Shown here: positions 17,793 to 27,029 of the stretch, in pieces
How positions within the stretch are numbered: the first letter of the stretch is position 1
Layout of the letters: every line of letters starts with the position of its first letter
Source of the DNA: Roseibium aggregatum IAM 12614
GTDB lineage: Bacteria > Pseudomonadota > Alphaproteobacteria > Rhizobiales > Stappiaceae
Direction: 5' to 3'
Length of the DNA: 64,000 nt
Assembly (NCBI RefSeq): GCF_000168975.1
Contig: NZ_AAUW01000008.1
Coordinates: forward strand, 124,001-188,000
The notes under the pieces: generated by a model
What the model was told of the DNA's origin: nothing
Database searches by the model: none
Seen by the model: only the letters and a program-made list of their open reading frames with translations
Made by a program: the position numbers and the translations under genes

Positions 17793-18696
17793 ATTCCTCC
17801 GCGTCGCCGGGAACCGTATCGAACCGTCCGAGCCGCCAGTCTTCCTTGGCCTGCTCGATGCGTTCCTTTGATGAAGACACGAAGTTCCACCAGATATAAC
17901 GCCGACCATCCATCGGTTCTCCGCCAAGCACCACAAAACGCGCGGGCAGGGGCGAGGTGTTTTCAATCACCAGATGATCGCCCGGCTTGAACACCAGAAG
18001 CTGGGCCGGATCGAAACTCTGGCCTGCGATGGTGATCTGGCCCGAGACGGTGTAAAGGCCGCGCTCTTCCCACCCGGCATCCAGCGGGATCTTCGCTCCC
18101 GGTTCCAGCGAGATATCCGCATAGAACATATCGGAGGCTGTCTTCACGGGAGCCTTGTGACCATAAAGGTCGCCGGCAATGAGTTTGACTGAAGCGCCCT
18201 TGTCGGAAAACTCCGGCTGTTGCTCAGTGCCGTGATGCTGGAAGGTCGGGTCGGTCTCTTCCAGATGTTTGGGCAGGGCAACCCAGCTCTGTAGGCCGAA
18301 CAGGGGCCGCTTTTCCTGCAATCGTTCCGGACGTTCACGTTCTGAATGCACAATGCCCTTGCCCGCGCTCATCCAGTTCAGGGCACCGGGTGCAATCGCG
18401 ATCTCCGTTCCGAGGCTGTCACGATGATACATCTCGCCTTCAAAGAGATAGGTTACGGTCGCCAGACCGATATGGGGATGCGGGCGCACGTCGATGCCGC
18501 CGCCAACCAGCAACTCGGCCGGTCCCATCTGGTCGAAGAAGATGAACGGACCAACCATCCGCCGTCTGGCAGACGGCAGAGCGCGCCTTACCGAAAATCC
18601 ACCGAGATCGGACGTCCGCGGAACGATGATCGTTTCGATCGGGTCACAGCTTGCAGCATTTCCCGGCACGGGATCGGGGCAATTCAACCAGCTCAT
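17761..18696 (-). CDS. Pirin-family protein
   Basis: A 311-residue bicupin of the pirin family. The N-terminal cupin carries the metal site in RPHPHIGLATVTYLFEGEM (His59/His61-like pair, a later His in YHRDS and Glu) and the GKGIVHSE motif typical of pirins. The second cupin spans about residues 180-280. Bacterial pirins may have quercetinase or regulatory activity; the natural role here is unknown. The start at 18696 is chosen for the GGAGAGG site eight bases upstream; a frame extending to 19050 would overlap the next gene. It converges with, and overlaps by 32 bases, the membrane protein gene. Confidence 0.88.
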   Translation of the reverse strand: MSWLNCPDPVPGNAASCDPIETIIVPRTSDLGGFSVRRALPSARRRMVGPFIFFDQMGPAELLVGGGIDVRPHPHIGLATVTYLFEGEMYHRDSLGTEIAIAPGALNWMSAGKGIVHSERERPERLQEKRPLFGLQSWVALPKHLEETDPTFQHHGTEQQPEFSDKGASVKLIAGDLYGHKAPVKTASDMFYADISLEPGAKIPLDAGWEERGLYTVSGQITIAGQSFDPAQLLVFKPGDHLVIENTSPLPARFVVLGGEPMDGRRYIWWNFVSSSKERIEQAKEDWRLGRFDTVPGDAEEFIPLPERSGP

Positions 18697-18842
18697 CTGC
18701 CTCTCCATCACAGAATAGTTCGTCTTGCAGGTTAGATAGGCACCGAGAAGCTGTAGTGTCCATTGAACAGTCTGTTTCGGGTTTTCATCCCCTGCGGAAT
18801 CTGTATAACGACCGGCCCTTCCTTGCTTTTGTTTGGTGCGAC

Positions 18843-19367
18843 ATGAAACGCGTGATGATCGTTGGCGGCCCGGGCTCGGGCAAAAGCACGCTTGCCGTCG
18901 CCCTTGGGTGGAAAACCGGTCTACCCGTCTACCATATGGACAAGATCCACTACCGCTCCGGTTGGAACGAACGGACGCGGGAAGAGAAAGACCGGATGAC
19001 GCATGAGGTCCATCTGAAGGAGGCGTGGATCTTCGAAGGTGGTCATTCAAGCACCTATGCGGAGCGAGTTGAACGTGCTGACACTTTCATCTGGCTCGAC
19101 GTTCCGGTCCTGCACCGCATCTTTCGGGTGCTGAAACGGTCGGTGAAATACCACGGGCAGAGCCGGCCGGATCTGGCGGAAGGCTGTCCGGAGCAGTTCA
19201 ACTGGCAGACCGTTGAATTCCTGAGGTTCATATGGCGAACCAGACACTCGGCCAGAGCCAAGCTGGATCGCATCTACTGTGATCCCCCGGAGCATCTGAC
19301 TGTCTATCGTTTCCGGACCCTTGCGGAGATCAACGACTTTCTGGCGGCCTGTCAGGAACGAGACTGA
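18843..19367 (+). CDS. Small P-loop kinase-like protein (FlaR/adenylate-kinase-related)
   Basis: The 174-residue protein starts directly with a Walker A motif, VGGPGSGKST (about residues 6-15), followed by PVYHMDKIHY, the acidic substrate-side signature of the FlaR/DNA-topology-modulation group of adenylate-kinase-like ATPases. A Walker B-like strand TFIWLDVP and a lid-like Arg-rich region follow. The family's true substrate is unknown. It is divergent from the pirin gene and ends shortly before the TPP riboswitch. Start ATG 18843; longer frames run back into the pirin promoter and are rejected. Confidence 0.8.
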   Translation: MKRVMIVGGPGSGKSTLAVALGWKTGLPVYHMDKIHYRSGWNERTREEKDRMTHEVHLKEAWIFEGGHSSTYAERVERADTFIWLDVPVLHRIFRVLKRSVKYHGQSRPDLAEGCPEQFNWQTVEFLRFIWRTRHSARAKLDRIYCDPPEHLTVYRFRTLAEINDFLAACQERD

Positions 19368-19410
19368 AGATCTATCCTGTCTCTTGACAGTCGCACTTAA
19401 CGAGCGGCAC

Positions 19411-19522
19411 AACAGGGGCTCACCCGGGGTGCCTCGACAAGAGGCTGAGATACTGCTGGCGCGTTTGCGCAGTGCAGGGACCCGACGAACCTGATCCAGG
19501 TCATGCTGGCGAAGGGAAGGTG
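19411..19522 (+). promoter_or_regulatory. TPP riboswitch (THI box)
   Basis: The conserved TPP aptamer elements appear in order: GGGGTGCC near 19427, GGCTGAGATAC at 19443-19453, ACCCG, and GAACCTGATCCAGGTCAT at 19488-19505, with the closing GCTGGCGAAGGGAAGG. A TTGACA -35-like hexamer lies at 19384-19389. The remaining ~175 bases to thiO presumably form the expression platform; a GGACC/GGTCC hairpin near 19598-19614 has no T-run. Direct thiamin diphosphate control of thiOSGE follows. Confidence 0.95.
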
Positions 19523-19696
19523 TTCTCGGCCAAGTGCAATTGCCACTGCAATGCGCCACCCCGGCCACCTTTCCAAGCCGAATGTCCGAAATGCGGGACC
19601 TTTTCCGGTCCTTGCGGAGATCCGTTGAATGCAAGCGGTCTACAAGACATTCCGCGATGTCGAACGACTGAAGCCCTCCTTGGCAGGAGAGACGGG

Positions 19697-20674
19697 ATGA
19701 AGGTTGGTGTCAAAGGGGCAGGTGTCGCCGGTCTGGCTCTGGCATATGAGCTTGTCTCGCGCGGTGTGCAGGTCGAGCTGCTGGAAAAACACAAGGGGCT
19801 TAGCGCCAGTGCCTCCTGGCTCGCAGGCGGCATGCTGGCGCCCTGGTGTGAGCGGGAAAGTGCCGAGGAAGATGTTCTGCGGCTCGGCCAAACGTCCATT
19901 GGCTGGTGGAGCAAGGTCCTGCCGGGGCAGGTCCGGCACAATGGCACACTGGTTGTTGCCGCGCCGCGCGATACCGGCGAATTAAGTCGCTTTGTTTCTC
20001 GAACCAGCGGCTTTACCTGGCTCGACGCTGATGCGCTGGGCGCACTCGAGCCGGACCTTGAAGGCCGATTTGCAAAGGGGCTCCATTTTGCCGGGGAAGC
20101 CCATCTCGATCCCCGGCAAGCCCTCACGGCATTGCAGGCAAAGCTGTCTGAAAGCGGTGCCAGGATAAAATTCGAGGCGAAGCAATTCACCGCGGCGACC
20201 GATCTTGTCGCCGATTGTACCGGCATGGCCTCGCAGGATACGCAGTTGCGGCCCGTACGCGGTGAAATGCTGATCCTCCACGCGCCGGATGTCTCCCTTT
20301 CTCGGCCGGTGCGTTTTCTGCACCCGCGCATCCCGGTCTATGTCGTGCCTCGTGACAACGGCGTCTTCATGGTCGGGGCGACCATGATCGAAAGCGGCGA
20401 TCGGGGAGCGGTCAGTGTTCGGTCGACCATGGAGCTGCTCAACGCCGCCTACAGTCTCCACCCGGGATTTGCCGAGGCAAAGATCATCGAAACCGGGGCG
20501 GGCCTGCGTCCGGCCTATCCCGACAATCTTCCTCGCCTCACGTTTTCCGGCAACACGTTGTCGATGAACGGCTTTTACCGGCACGGCTTTCTGCTCGCTC
20601 CGCATTTTGCCATGGAGGCGGCACACAGGATCGTGAAACATCTTCAGGAGAAGACCCTTGAAGCTAACCATTAA
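19697..20674 (+). CDS. thiO: Glycine oxidase ThiO
   Basis: The 325-residue FAD-dependent oxidase converts glycine to the iminoglycine used to build the thiazole of thiamin. It has an N-terminal FAD-binding motif (GAGVAGLALAYEL), the DAO-family LAGGMLAPWCE segment, and a C-terminal glycine-rich motif (NGFYRHGFLLAP). The start at 19697 is chosen for AGGAGAG upstream; a longer frame to 19472 would run into the riboswitch and is rejected. It is the first gene of the riboswitch-controlled block, and its end overlaps thiS. In many rhizobia thiC comes first in this operon; no thiC is found here. Confidence 0.93.
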   Translation: MKVGVKGAGVAGLALAYELVSRGVQVELLEKHKGLSASASWLAGGMLAPWCERESAEEDVLRLGQTSIGWWSKVLPGQVRHNGTLVVAAPRDTGELSRFVSRTSGFTWLDADALGALEPDLEGRFAKGLHFAGEAHLDPRQALTALQAKLSESGARIKFEAKQFTAATDLVADCTGMASQDTQLRPVRGEMLILHAPDVSLSRPVRFLHPRIPVYVVPRDNGVFMVGATMIESGDRGAVSVRSTMELLNAAYSLHPGFAEAKIIETGAGLRPAYPDNLPRLTFSGNTLSMNGFYRHGFLLAPHFAMEAAHRIVKHLQEKTLEANH

Positions 20675-20855
20675 CGGCGAACCTCAGGAGGTTGCCAGCG
20701 CGACGCTGGCTGCCCTTCTGGATGAACTGGCCTATGACCATGAGTTCCTGGCCACGGCGCGCAACGGCGAACTCGTGTGCGCCGAAGAACGGAGCGCTTG
20801 CGTCCTTGAGGCGGGCGACCGGATTGAGATCCTGTCACCAATGCAGGGAGGCTGA
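20658..20855 (+). CDS. thiS: Sulfur carrier protein ThiS
   Basis: A 65-residue ubiquitin-like sulfur carrier ending in the required Gly-Gly (MQGG), which is adenylated and thiocarboxylated to deliver sulfur to ThiG. The start is a TTG at 20658, seven bases after AGGAG, inside the last 17 bases of thiO, so translation is coupled. It ends five bases before thiG. Confidence 0.95.
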   Translation: MKLTINGEPQEVASATLAALLDELAYDHEFLATARNGELVCAEERSACVLEAGDRIEILSPMQGG

Positions 20856-20860
20856 CGAGC

Positions 20861-21634
20861 ATGTTTGAGGTTTACGGTGAAACCGTCGCATCGCGTTTTC
20901 TGCTGGGGACGGCGCAGTATCCATCACCTCAGATCCTGGCGGATGCGGTGAAAGCATCGGGTGCCGACATTCTGACCGTGTCTCTCCGGCGTGAAACGGC
21001 AGGAAGTGGCAGTGGTGGCCGGTTCTGGGACCTGATCCGGGAAATGAACGTCAAGGTGCTGCCCAACACTGCCGGATGTCATTCGGTGAAGGAAGCGGTT
21101 ACGACCGCGCGGATGGCGCGGGACCTTTTTGGAACCGACTGGATCAAACTGGAAGTGATCGGTCATCACGACAGCCTGCAGCCGGATGTCTTCGGCCTTG
21201 TGGAGGCGGCACGCATCTTGAGCGATGACGGCTTCAAGGTGTTTCCCTATACGACGGACGATATTGTCGTCGGTGAACGGCTGCTTGAGGCGGGCTGCCA
21301 GGTGTTGATGCCCTGGTGCGCGCCGATCGGTTCCGCAAAGGGGCCGGTCAATCCGGATGCCCTTCGTGCTTACCGCAGTCATTTCAGCGGTGTTCCTCTT
21401 GTCGTGGATGCCGGCCTTGGCCGACCGTCTCACGCGGCCGCTGTTCTAGAACTCGGTTTCGATGCGGTGCTGTTGAATACGGCTGTCGCAAAGGCCGGTG
21501 ATCCTGTCGCCATGGCAAGGTCATTTGCGATGGCAATCGAGGCCGGTCGACTGGCCTATGAAGCCCAACCCCTGGAACCCCGTGACATGGCGGTTCCTTC
21601 TACCCCGGTTCTCGGAATGGCGGTGTTTGAATGA
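20861..21634 (+). CDS. thiG: Thiazole synthase ThiG
   Basis: The 257-residue TIM-barrel enzyme joins 1-deoxyxylulose 5-phosphate, iminoglycine and ThiS-thiocarboxylate to form the thiamin thiazole. The Schiff-base lysine is visible in WIKLEVIG, followed by SLQPD. Other family motifs are [23 protein letters not shown] and [12 protein letters not shown]. It ends by overlapping thiE by four bases (ATGA), consistent with one operon. Confidence 0.96.
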   Translation: MFEVYGETVASRFLLGTAQYPSPQILADAVKASGADILTVSLRRETAGSGSGGRFWDLIREMNVKVLPNTAGCHSVKEAVTTARMARDLFGTDWIKLEVIGHHDSLQPDVFGLVEAARILSDDGFKVFPYTTDDIVVGERLLEAGCQVLMPWCAPIGSAKGPVNPDALRAYRSHFSGVPLVVDAGLGRPSHAAAVLELGFDAVLLNTAVAKAGDPVAMARSFAMAIEAGRLAYEAQPLEPRDMAVPSTPVLGMAVFE

Positions 21635-22236
21635 AACTCGATCCCTTTTATCCCATCGTTGACAGTTCCGACTGGATCGAACGGCTGGTGCCGCTTGGGA
21701 TCAAACTGGTTCAACTGCGGATCAAGGACACAAGCGATGATATCCTGCGCAAGGAAATCGCAGCTTCCAGAAGCGTTTGCGTGAAACACGGTTGCCATCT
21801 TGTCGTCAACGACTATTGGCAGCTCGCAATCGAAGAGGGGTGCGATTTTGTCCACCTTGGTCAGGAAGACCTTGCCGAGGCCGACGTTGCAGCCATTCGC
21901 AAGGCAGGTTTGAAGCTTGGTGTGTCGACCCACGACGGCGAAGAACTGCAAACAGCTCTTTCTACCGAGCCCGATTATGTCGCGCTCGGGCCCGTCTATC
22001 CGACGATCCTGAAAGAGCTCAAATGGGCTCCGCAAGGTGTTGAAAAGATCGGCCGCTGGAGGCAACAGATTGGCAGCCTTCCTCTGGTGGCCATTGGTGG
22101 CCTCAACCCGGAGCGTCTGCCTGGTGTGTTCGAAAACGGCGCGGATATCGCAGCCGTCGCAACTGACATCACGCGCAATGCCGATCCGGAAGCGCGCACG
22201 AGGGAATGGATTGAGGCGACGCAGCGCTGGCGGTAG
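21631..22236 (+). CDS. thiE: Thiamin-phosphate synthase ThiE
   Basis: The 201-residue TIM-barrel protein couples the thiazole and pyrimidine phosphates to thiamin phosphate. Visible motifs are [31 protein letters not shown] and VAIGGL. It is the last gene of thiOSGE and overlaps thiG. The pyrimidine-branch genes thiC and thiD are not in the window. Confidence 0.94.
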   Translation: MKLDPFYPIVDSSDWIERLVPLGIKLVQLRIKDTSDDILRKEIAASRSVCVKHGCHLVVNDYWQLAIEEGCDFVHLGQEDLAEADVAAIRKAGLKLGVSTHDGEELQTALSTEPDYVALGPVYPTILKELKWAPQGVEKIGRWRQQIGSLPLVAIGGLNPERLPGVFENGADIAAVATDITRNADPEARTREWIEATQRWR

Positions 22237-22262
22237 CGGGCCCGCTTTCCGGCCTGGTTTGC

Positions 22263-23144
22263 CTAGCCGAAGATAGCTCTGTCGCGCACGACCTGATCGC
22301 GCAGGAAGTCTTGTGCCGCCGCAACATGACGGAGCGGGCGCGAGCTTTCGTGTGTGACCATCCAGTAGGCGCGGCGGAGCTTTATGTCCGGCAAAACGGC
22401 GACAAGGCCGCTGTCATCGCGCGCGATAAAATCGTGGAGGATTCCAATGCCCGCGCCAGAGCGGACGGCTTCGGTCTGGCCGAGTGCGGAGGCGATTTCA
22501 AAACGTGCGGTCCAGTCTTTCAGGATTTCGGTGCCGTAATTCAGCGACGGCGAGTAAAGCAGGTCTTCCACGTATCCAATCAGATCGTGGGCGGTAAGAT
22601 CGGTTGCGATGGCTGGTGTGCCTCGGCGTTCCAGATAGGTTTTCGAGGCGTAAAGGCCGAGGGAATAGTCGACAAGCTTGCCTGCGACGAGCCGGCCGGT
22701 TTCCGGCCGGTCTATCGTCACGGCGATATCGGCCTCGCGGCGGGACAGGGAAAAGGATCGCGGCACGGGCACGAGCTGCACCGTCAGACCTGGATGTCTT
22801 TCCGTCAGTTTGCCGAGGCGTGGGGCGAGGTAGGCGACACCGAAGCCGTCGGGCGCGCCGATGCGCACGGTTCCCGTAATTTCCGGCGTGTCGTTTGTAA
22901 GATCAGCTTCCGCCGCAACCGCTTCCGCCTCGATCCGTTCTGCCCTGTCGAAAAACCGGCTGCCGGCTTCGGTCAGAAGACAGCCGGACGTCGACCTGTC
23001 GAACAGGCGTGTGCCGACGCTGTCCTCGAGGCTCGTTAGTCTGCGGGCGACCGTGGCGTGATTTAGGCCGAGGCGGCGCGCCGCAGCCAGGATCTGTCCC
23101 GTTCGCGCGATTGCGAGAAAGATGCGGATGTCGTCCCAGTTCAT
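22263..23144 (-). CDS. LysR-family transcriptional regulator
   Basis: About 293 residues with an N-terminal LysR helix-turn-helix (residues 1-60, RIFLAIARTGQILAAARRLG with NHATVARR) and a C-terminal periplasmic-binding-like effector domain. The start is taken as ATG 23144 (MNWDDIRIF), the usual beginning for this family, rather than 23204. It is divergent from mmsA across about 320 bases, a common arrangement in alphaproteobacteria, so it probably controls mmsA and itself. The inducer is unknown; a valine or inositol catabolite would fit. Confidence 0.9.
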   Translation of the reverse strand: MNWDDIRIFLAIARTGQILAAARRLGLNHATVARRLTSLEDSVGTRLFDRSTSGCLLTEAGSRFFDRAERIEAEAVAAEADLTNDTPEITGTVRIGAPDGFGVAYLAPRLGKLTERHPGLTVQLVPVPRSFSLSRREADIAVTIDRPETGRLVAGKLVDYSLGLYASKTYLERRGTPAIATDLTAHDLIGYVEDLLYSPSLNYGTEILKDWTARFEIASALGQTEAVRSGAGIGILHDFIARDDSGLVAVLPDIKLRRAYWMVTHESSRPLRHVAAAQDFLRDQVVRDRAIFG

Positions 23145-23463
23145 GCCGATTGCTTCCCGTGATGATCGCCTTGCTCTGGTTGTTACCAGCCGGATGAGCG
23201 CCAAAATCAGAAGATGTGCTCACGGGGTGCTTGGTGCGGGCTCTTTGCCGCGCTCATGCCGGGATGACAACTGAGGGCAGTTGGACCTATCGTTCATTTG
23301 AAACGCTGATTGGATTTTATTGGCATAACTTTAAAAAACGCACAACGGTTCCGGAGTTCTGGTTCTTGTTTGCGGCAAAAATAAAAGTCAAAAGGAAGCC
23401 ACCTCGGACATTGGCCAGAAAACCTTTCTGGCTGGTGTCAGAACATATTGGGAGAAACGCGAC

Positions 23464-24963
23464 ATGCGGAAGATCGGTCATTTTATCGGCGGCAAACACG
23501 TGGAGGGAACCTCCGGCCGCTATGCAGACGTCTTTAACCCGGCAACCGGTGAAGTTGAGGCGCAGGTCGCCCTGGCCAGCCAGGCCGAGATGGATGCGGC
23601 AATTGCCAACGCTGCCGCCGCACAGCCTGCCTGGGCTGCCACCAACCCGCAGCGCCGCGCCCGCGTGATGATGAAGTTCGTCGATCTTCTGAACCGCGAC
23701 ATGGACAAGCTGGCTGAAGCGCTTTCCCGTGAACACGGCAAAACACTGCCGGATGCCAAGGGCGACGTTATCCGCGGTCTGGAAGTTGCCGAGTTCTGCA
23801 TCGGTGCGCCGCATATGCTGAAGGGCGAATTCACCGAAGGTGCAGGCCCGGGCATCGACATGTACTCCATGCGCCAGCCGCTTGGCGTTGTTGCCGGTAT
23901 CACGCCATTCAACTTCCCGGCCATGATCCCGATGTGGAAATTCTGCCCGGCGATCGCTTGCGGCAACGCCTTCATCCTGAAGCCGTCCGAGCGTGATCCG
24001 TCCGTCCCGATCATGCTGGCCGAACTGATGATCGAGGCAGGTCTGCCGGAAGGTGTCCTGAACGTTGTCAACGGCGACAAGAGCGCGGTGGATGCGATCC
24101 TGGACGATGAAACCATCCAGGCCGTCGGCTTCGTCGGTTCCACGCCGATTGCCCAGTATGTTTATGCCCGCGCAACTGCGTCCGGCAAACGTGCACAGTG
24201 CTTCGGCGGTGCCAAGAACCACATGATCATCATGCCGGATGCCGACCTCGACCAGGCAGCCGACGCTCTGATCGGTGCCGGTTACGGCGCGGCTGGCGAG
24301 CGCTGCATGGCCGTTTCCGTTGCCGTACCGGTTGGCGAAAGCACCGCAAACGCGCTGATCGAGAAGCTTGCGCCAAAGGTGGAAGCACTGAAGATCGGGC
24401 CGTACACGGCTGGCAACGATGTCGACTTCGGTCCGCTGGTGACCAAGGAAGCTCTTGCCCGCGTCAAGGGTCTCGTCGATCAGGGCGTCAAGGAAGGCGC
24501 GAAGCTGGTTGTCGATGGCCGCAACTTCTCCATGCAGGGTTATGAGAACGGCTTCTTCATGGGTGGCTGCCTGTTCGACAACGTCACCAAGGACATGGAA
24601 ATCTACAAGACCGAAATCTTCGGTCCGGTTCTGTCCGTGGTTCGCGCGGAAAACTACGAAGAAGCGCTCGATCTGCCGCTCAGCCATGAATACGGCAACG
24701 GCACCGCGATCTTCACCCGTGACGGCGACACCGCCCGCGACTTCGCATCCCGCATCAACATCGGCATGGTAGGCATCAACGTGCCGATCCCGGTGCCGCT
24801 TGCCTACCACACCTTTGGCGGCTGGAAGAAATCCGGCTTTGGCGACCTCAACCAGCATGGTCCGGACGGGTTCAAGTTCTACACCCGCACCAAGACCGTG
24901 ACGTCCCGCTGGCCGTCAGGCCTGAAGGATGGCGCTGAGTTCGTCATTCCGACGATGAAGTAA
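23464..24963 (+). CDS. mmsA: CoA-acylating methylmalonate-semialdehyde dehydrogenase
   Basis: The 499-residue aldehyde dehydrogenase converts methylmalonate or malonate semialdehyde and CoA to propionyl-CoA or acetyl-CoA, in valine and inositol breakdown. It carries the characteristic MmsA start (GHFIGGKHVEG), the active-site cysteine in GERCMAVS, and the family ending with FGGWKKSGFGDLNQHG. A GGGAG site precedes the ATG. A strong terminator follows, so the gene is monocistronic. The divergent LysR gene is the likely regulator. Confidence 0.95.
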   Translation: MRKIGHFIGGKHVEGTSGRYADVFNPATGEVEAQVALASQAEMDAAIANAAAAQPAWAATNPQRRARVMMKFVDLLNRDMDKLAEALSREHGKTLPDAKGDVIRGLEVAEFCIGAPHMLKGEFTEGAGPGIDMYSMRQPLGVVAGITPFNFPAMIPMWKFCPAIACGNAFILKPSERDPSVPIMLAELMIEAGLPEGVLNVVNGDKSAVDAILDDETIQAVGFVGSTPIAQYVYARATASGKRAQCFGGAKNHMIIMPDADLDQAADALIGAGYGAAGERCMAVSVAVPVGESTANALIEKLAPKVEALKIGPYTAGNDVDFGPLVTKEALARVKGLVDQGVKEGAKLVVDGRNFSMQGYENGFFMGGCLFDNVTKDMEIYKTEIFGPVLSVVRAENYEEALDLPLSHEYGNGTAIFTRDGDTARDFASRINIGMVGINVPIPVPLAYHTFGGWKKSGFGDLNQHGPDGFKFYTRTKTVTSRWPSGLKDGAEFVIPTMK

Positions 24964-24987
24964 ACGCAATCGAACACACGTTCGGCA

Positions 24988-25024
24988 AAGCGCTCCCGGT
25001 CACCGCCGGGAGCGCTTTTGTTTT
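24988..25024 (+). terminator. Terminator of mmsA
   Basis: A 12-bp stem (AAGCGCTCCCGG with CCGGGAGCGCTT) with a six-base loop, followed by TTGTTTTG. It begins 25 bases after the mmsA stop. Confidence 0.9.
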
Positions 25025-25220
25025 GAAACAGCGGTTCTCCGCCTCAAGGACAGGCAAACGCCTGGTACCTGGATCGCCGGACTGGCGTGAGCTGCTGCGG
25101 TTCTTTTCGTGCAGCAATATAAAATGGCCGGAAAAGGTATGGTTCCGACATGGCAAACCGGGATGTGCCGTGGCAATGTGTCCCTTGCATTTGAAATGGG
25201 AGAGCGACACTAAACGCCCG

Positions 25221-27029
25221 ATGAAAACGAAAAGGGAAAAGATCGGGAAAGTGGCTGAGGATGTGGGGCAGGGCTACAGAACCGCGGTTGCTTTCGGCTG
25301 GCCGGACGAGGGAGAAAGCCGCCGCCTCAAGCGGGCCGGCCGGCTTCTAGCCGTATCCGATCTATTGTGGATCGCCCAAGCTGGATTGATTTCCTGGGCG
25401 CTTGGATCGCTTCCCGGGATGTTTTTGGCTGCAGACGACAGCCTTGTTGCCGAGAGCGATCTCACCGCGGCGGCATTGCAGGCCGCCGCCGGCATAGCGC
25501 TTGTCGCTCTTTTAAGAGTGTTTCTGCAAAATCGCGCGGAAACGATTGCCCGTCAGACAGCCCGAGCGATCCAGAGCAGGGCACGCGGCGATCTTCTCTC
25601 CGTTGCGGCCACGCGGTCACCCTCGGCAGAGTTTCCCTCTTCCGGGGCCTTTGCCGCGCACGTCACCGAACAGGTCGATCTGCTCGGACCTTATTATCGG
25701 AACTTCGAACCGCAGAAGCTGCGTTTGCGCCTTGTGCCTCTTGGGATCGTGGCAGCGACTGCTTTGTTCAGTTGGCTGGGGGCGCTGATCCTGGTTGTCT
25801 GCGGGCCGCTCATTCCGGTTTTCATGGCGCTGATCGGTCTGCGCGCAAAGGCGGCGAGCGAGAGGCAGCAGGAGGAACTGGTGCGGTTGAGCGGGAGCCT
25901 GCTCGACAGGATCAAGGGACTGGAAACGCTGACGCTGTTCGGCGCGATCGAGCGAACACAGCAGCAAATCGGCGATGCGGGCGAACGCTTCAGGACCGGA
26001 ACCATGCGCGTCCTGAAAATCGCGTTCCTGTCCTCGACCGTGCTGGAGCTGGTTTCCGCACTCGGCATTGCCTTTTGCGCAGTCTATGTCGGTTTCTCGC
26101 TATTGGGGGAAATCCAGGTTGGCACCTGGGGCGGGCCTCTGACTTTTGCACAAGGCCTTTTCATTCTCCTGCTCGCACCGGAGTTCTTCGCGCCCTTACG
26201 CGCCTACGCAGCAGCCTATCACGACCGCGCAGGCGGACTTGCCGCCCGGGAGAGACTGGCGACGCTTTTTCCGGCAGAAGACAATCCCAGGCCGCGTCCG
26301 ATTGGTGCGGACGGATTCGAAAAAGCCGGCACCCATCAGCTTTCGAGCCCGCCGGCAATAGAGTTCAGGTCTGTCTGCATTTCCCATCAGCAAAGAGACG
26401 TCTTCAAGGATTTCAGTCTGGCGATTGAACCTGCCGAGACGCTTCTGCTCGAAGGGCCAAGCGGCAGCGGCAAGACCACCTTGATTGACGGAATTCTCGG
26501 ATTTCAGGAACCGGATTCCGGCGAAATCCTGGTGGAGGAAGTTCCTGCGTCAGCGCTGGCCGCAGTGCTTCGCCGAAAGGTCATCTGGCTTGGTCAGTCA
26601 CCGAGGCTGTTTCACGGCAGTCTGCGGGCAAACCTCTTGAAGGCCGTTGAAACACCTGCAGCGGTACCAGAAGACGATCTGTGGCAGGCGCTGCAACTTG
26701 CCGGCGCTGAAACGTTGGTTCAACGACTTCCGCGTGGCCTTGAAACACCCTTGGGGGAAGATGGTTTCGGCCTTTCGGTTGGCGAGATCCGCCGGGTTGC
26801 GCTGGCACGGGCGGCAATGCGAAAGGATGCCGTCCTCTTGCTGGCGGACGAGCCGACTGCCTCGCTCGATGAGGAAACTGCTGCTGATGTCATCAATGGT
26901 CTGCGGACACTTTGTAATGGGCGCACCGCCATCATCGCCACACATGACAAGGGTCTTCGGCAAATTGCCTCGCGGCGGATCGATCTGAAGTCTCTTGGCG
27001 CTGTCGCTGGGGGGAGGGCCTTCGCGTGA
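25221..27029 (+). CDS. cydD: Thiol reductant ABC exporter subunit CydD
   Basis: About 602 residues: an ABC exporter half with six membrane helices (about 45-340) and a nucleotide-binding domain with Walker A GPSGSGKTT, a signature LSVGE instead of LSGGQ, and Walker B LLLADEP. With CydC it exports cysteine or glutathione to the periplasm and is needed to assemble cytochrome bd, whose genes follow. The start at 25221 (MKTKREKIG) is preferred over an open extension back to 25023, which overlaps the mmsA terminator. The gene ends in a GTGA overlap with cydC. Confidence 0.92.
   Translation: MKTKREKIGKVAEDVGQGYRTAVAFGWPDEGESRRLKRAGRLLAVSDLLWIAQAGLISWALGSLPGMFLAADDSLVAESDLTAAALQAAAGIALVALLRVFLQNRAETIARQTARAIQSRARGDLLSVAATRSPSAEFPSSGAFAAHVTEQVDLLGPYYRNFEPQKLRLRLVPLGIVAATALFSWLGALILVVCGPLIPVFMALIGLRAKAASERQQEELVRLSGSLLDRIKGLETLTLFGAIERTQQQIGDAGERFRTGTMRVLKIAFLSSTVLELVSALGIAFCAVYVGFSLLGEIQVGTWGGPLTFAQGLFILLLAPEFFAPLRAYAAAYHDRAGGLAARERLATLFPAEDNPRPRPIGADGFEKAGTHQLSSPPAIEFRSVCISHQQRDVFKDFSLAIEPAETLLLEGPSGSGKTTLIDGILGFQEPDSGEILVEEVPASALAAVLRRKVIWLGQSPRLFHGSLRANLLKAVETPAAVPEDDLWQALQLAGAETLVQRLPRGLETPLGEDGFGLSVGEIRRVALARAAMRKDAVLLLADEPTASLDEETAADVINGLRTLCNGRTAIIATHDKGLRQIASRRIDLKSLGAVAGGRAFA

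Noticed and set aside
18697-19050. Long N-terminal extension of the pirin gene
   Set aside because: It would overlap the P-loop kinase gene on the other strand and precede a good ribosome site and start at 18696.
19472-19696. Cys-rich N-terminal extension of thiO
   Set aside because: It would translate the TPP riboswitch. The ATG at 19697 has a good ribosome site and begins the normal ThiO N-terminus.
25023-25220. 66-residue N-terminal extension of CydD
   Set aside because: It overlaps the mmsA terminator and is not part of the family. A start at 25221 gives normal length.
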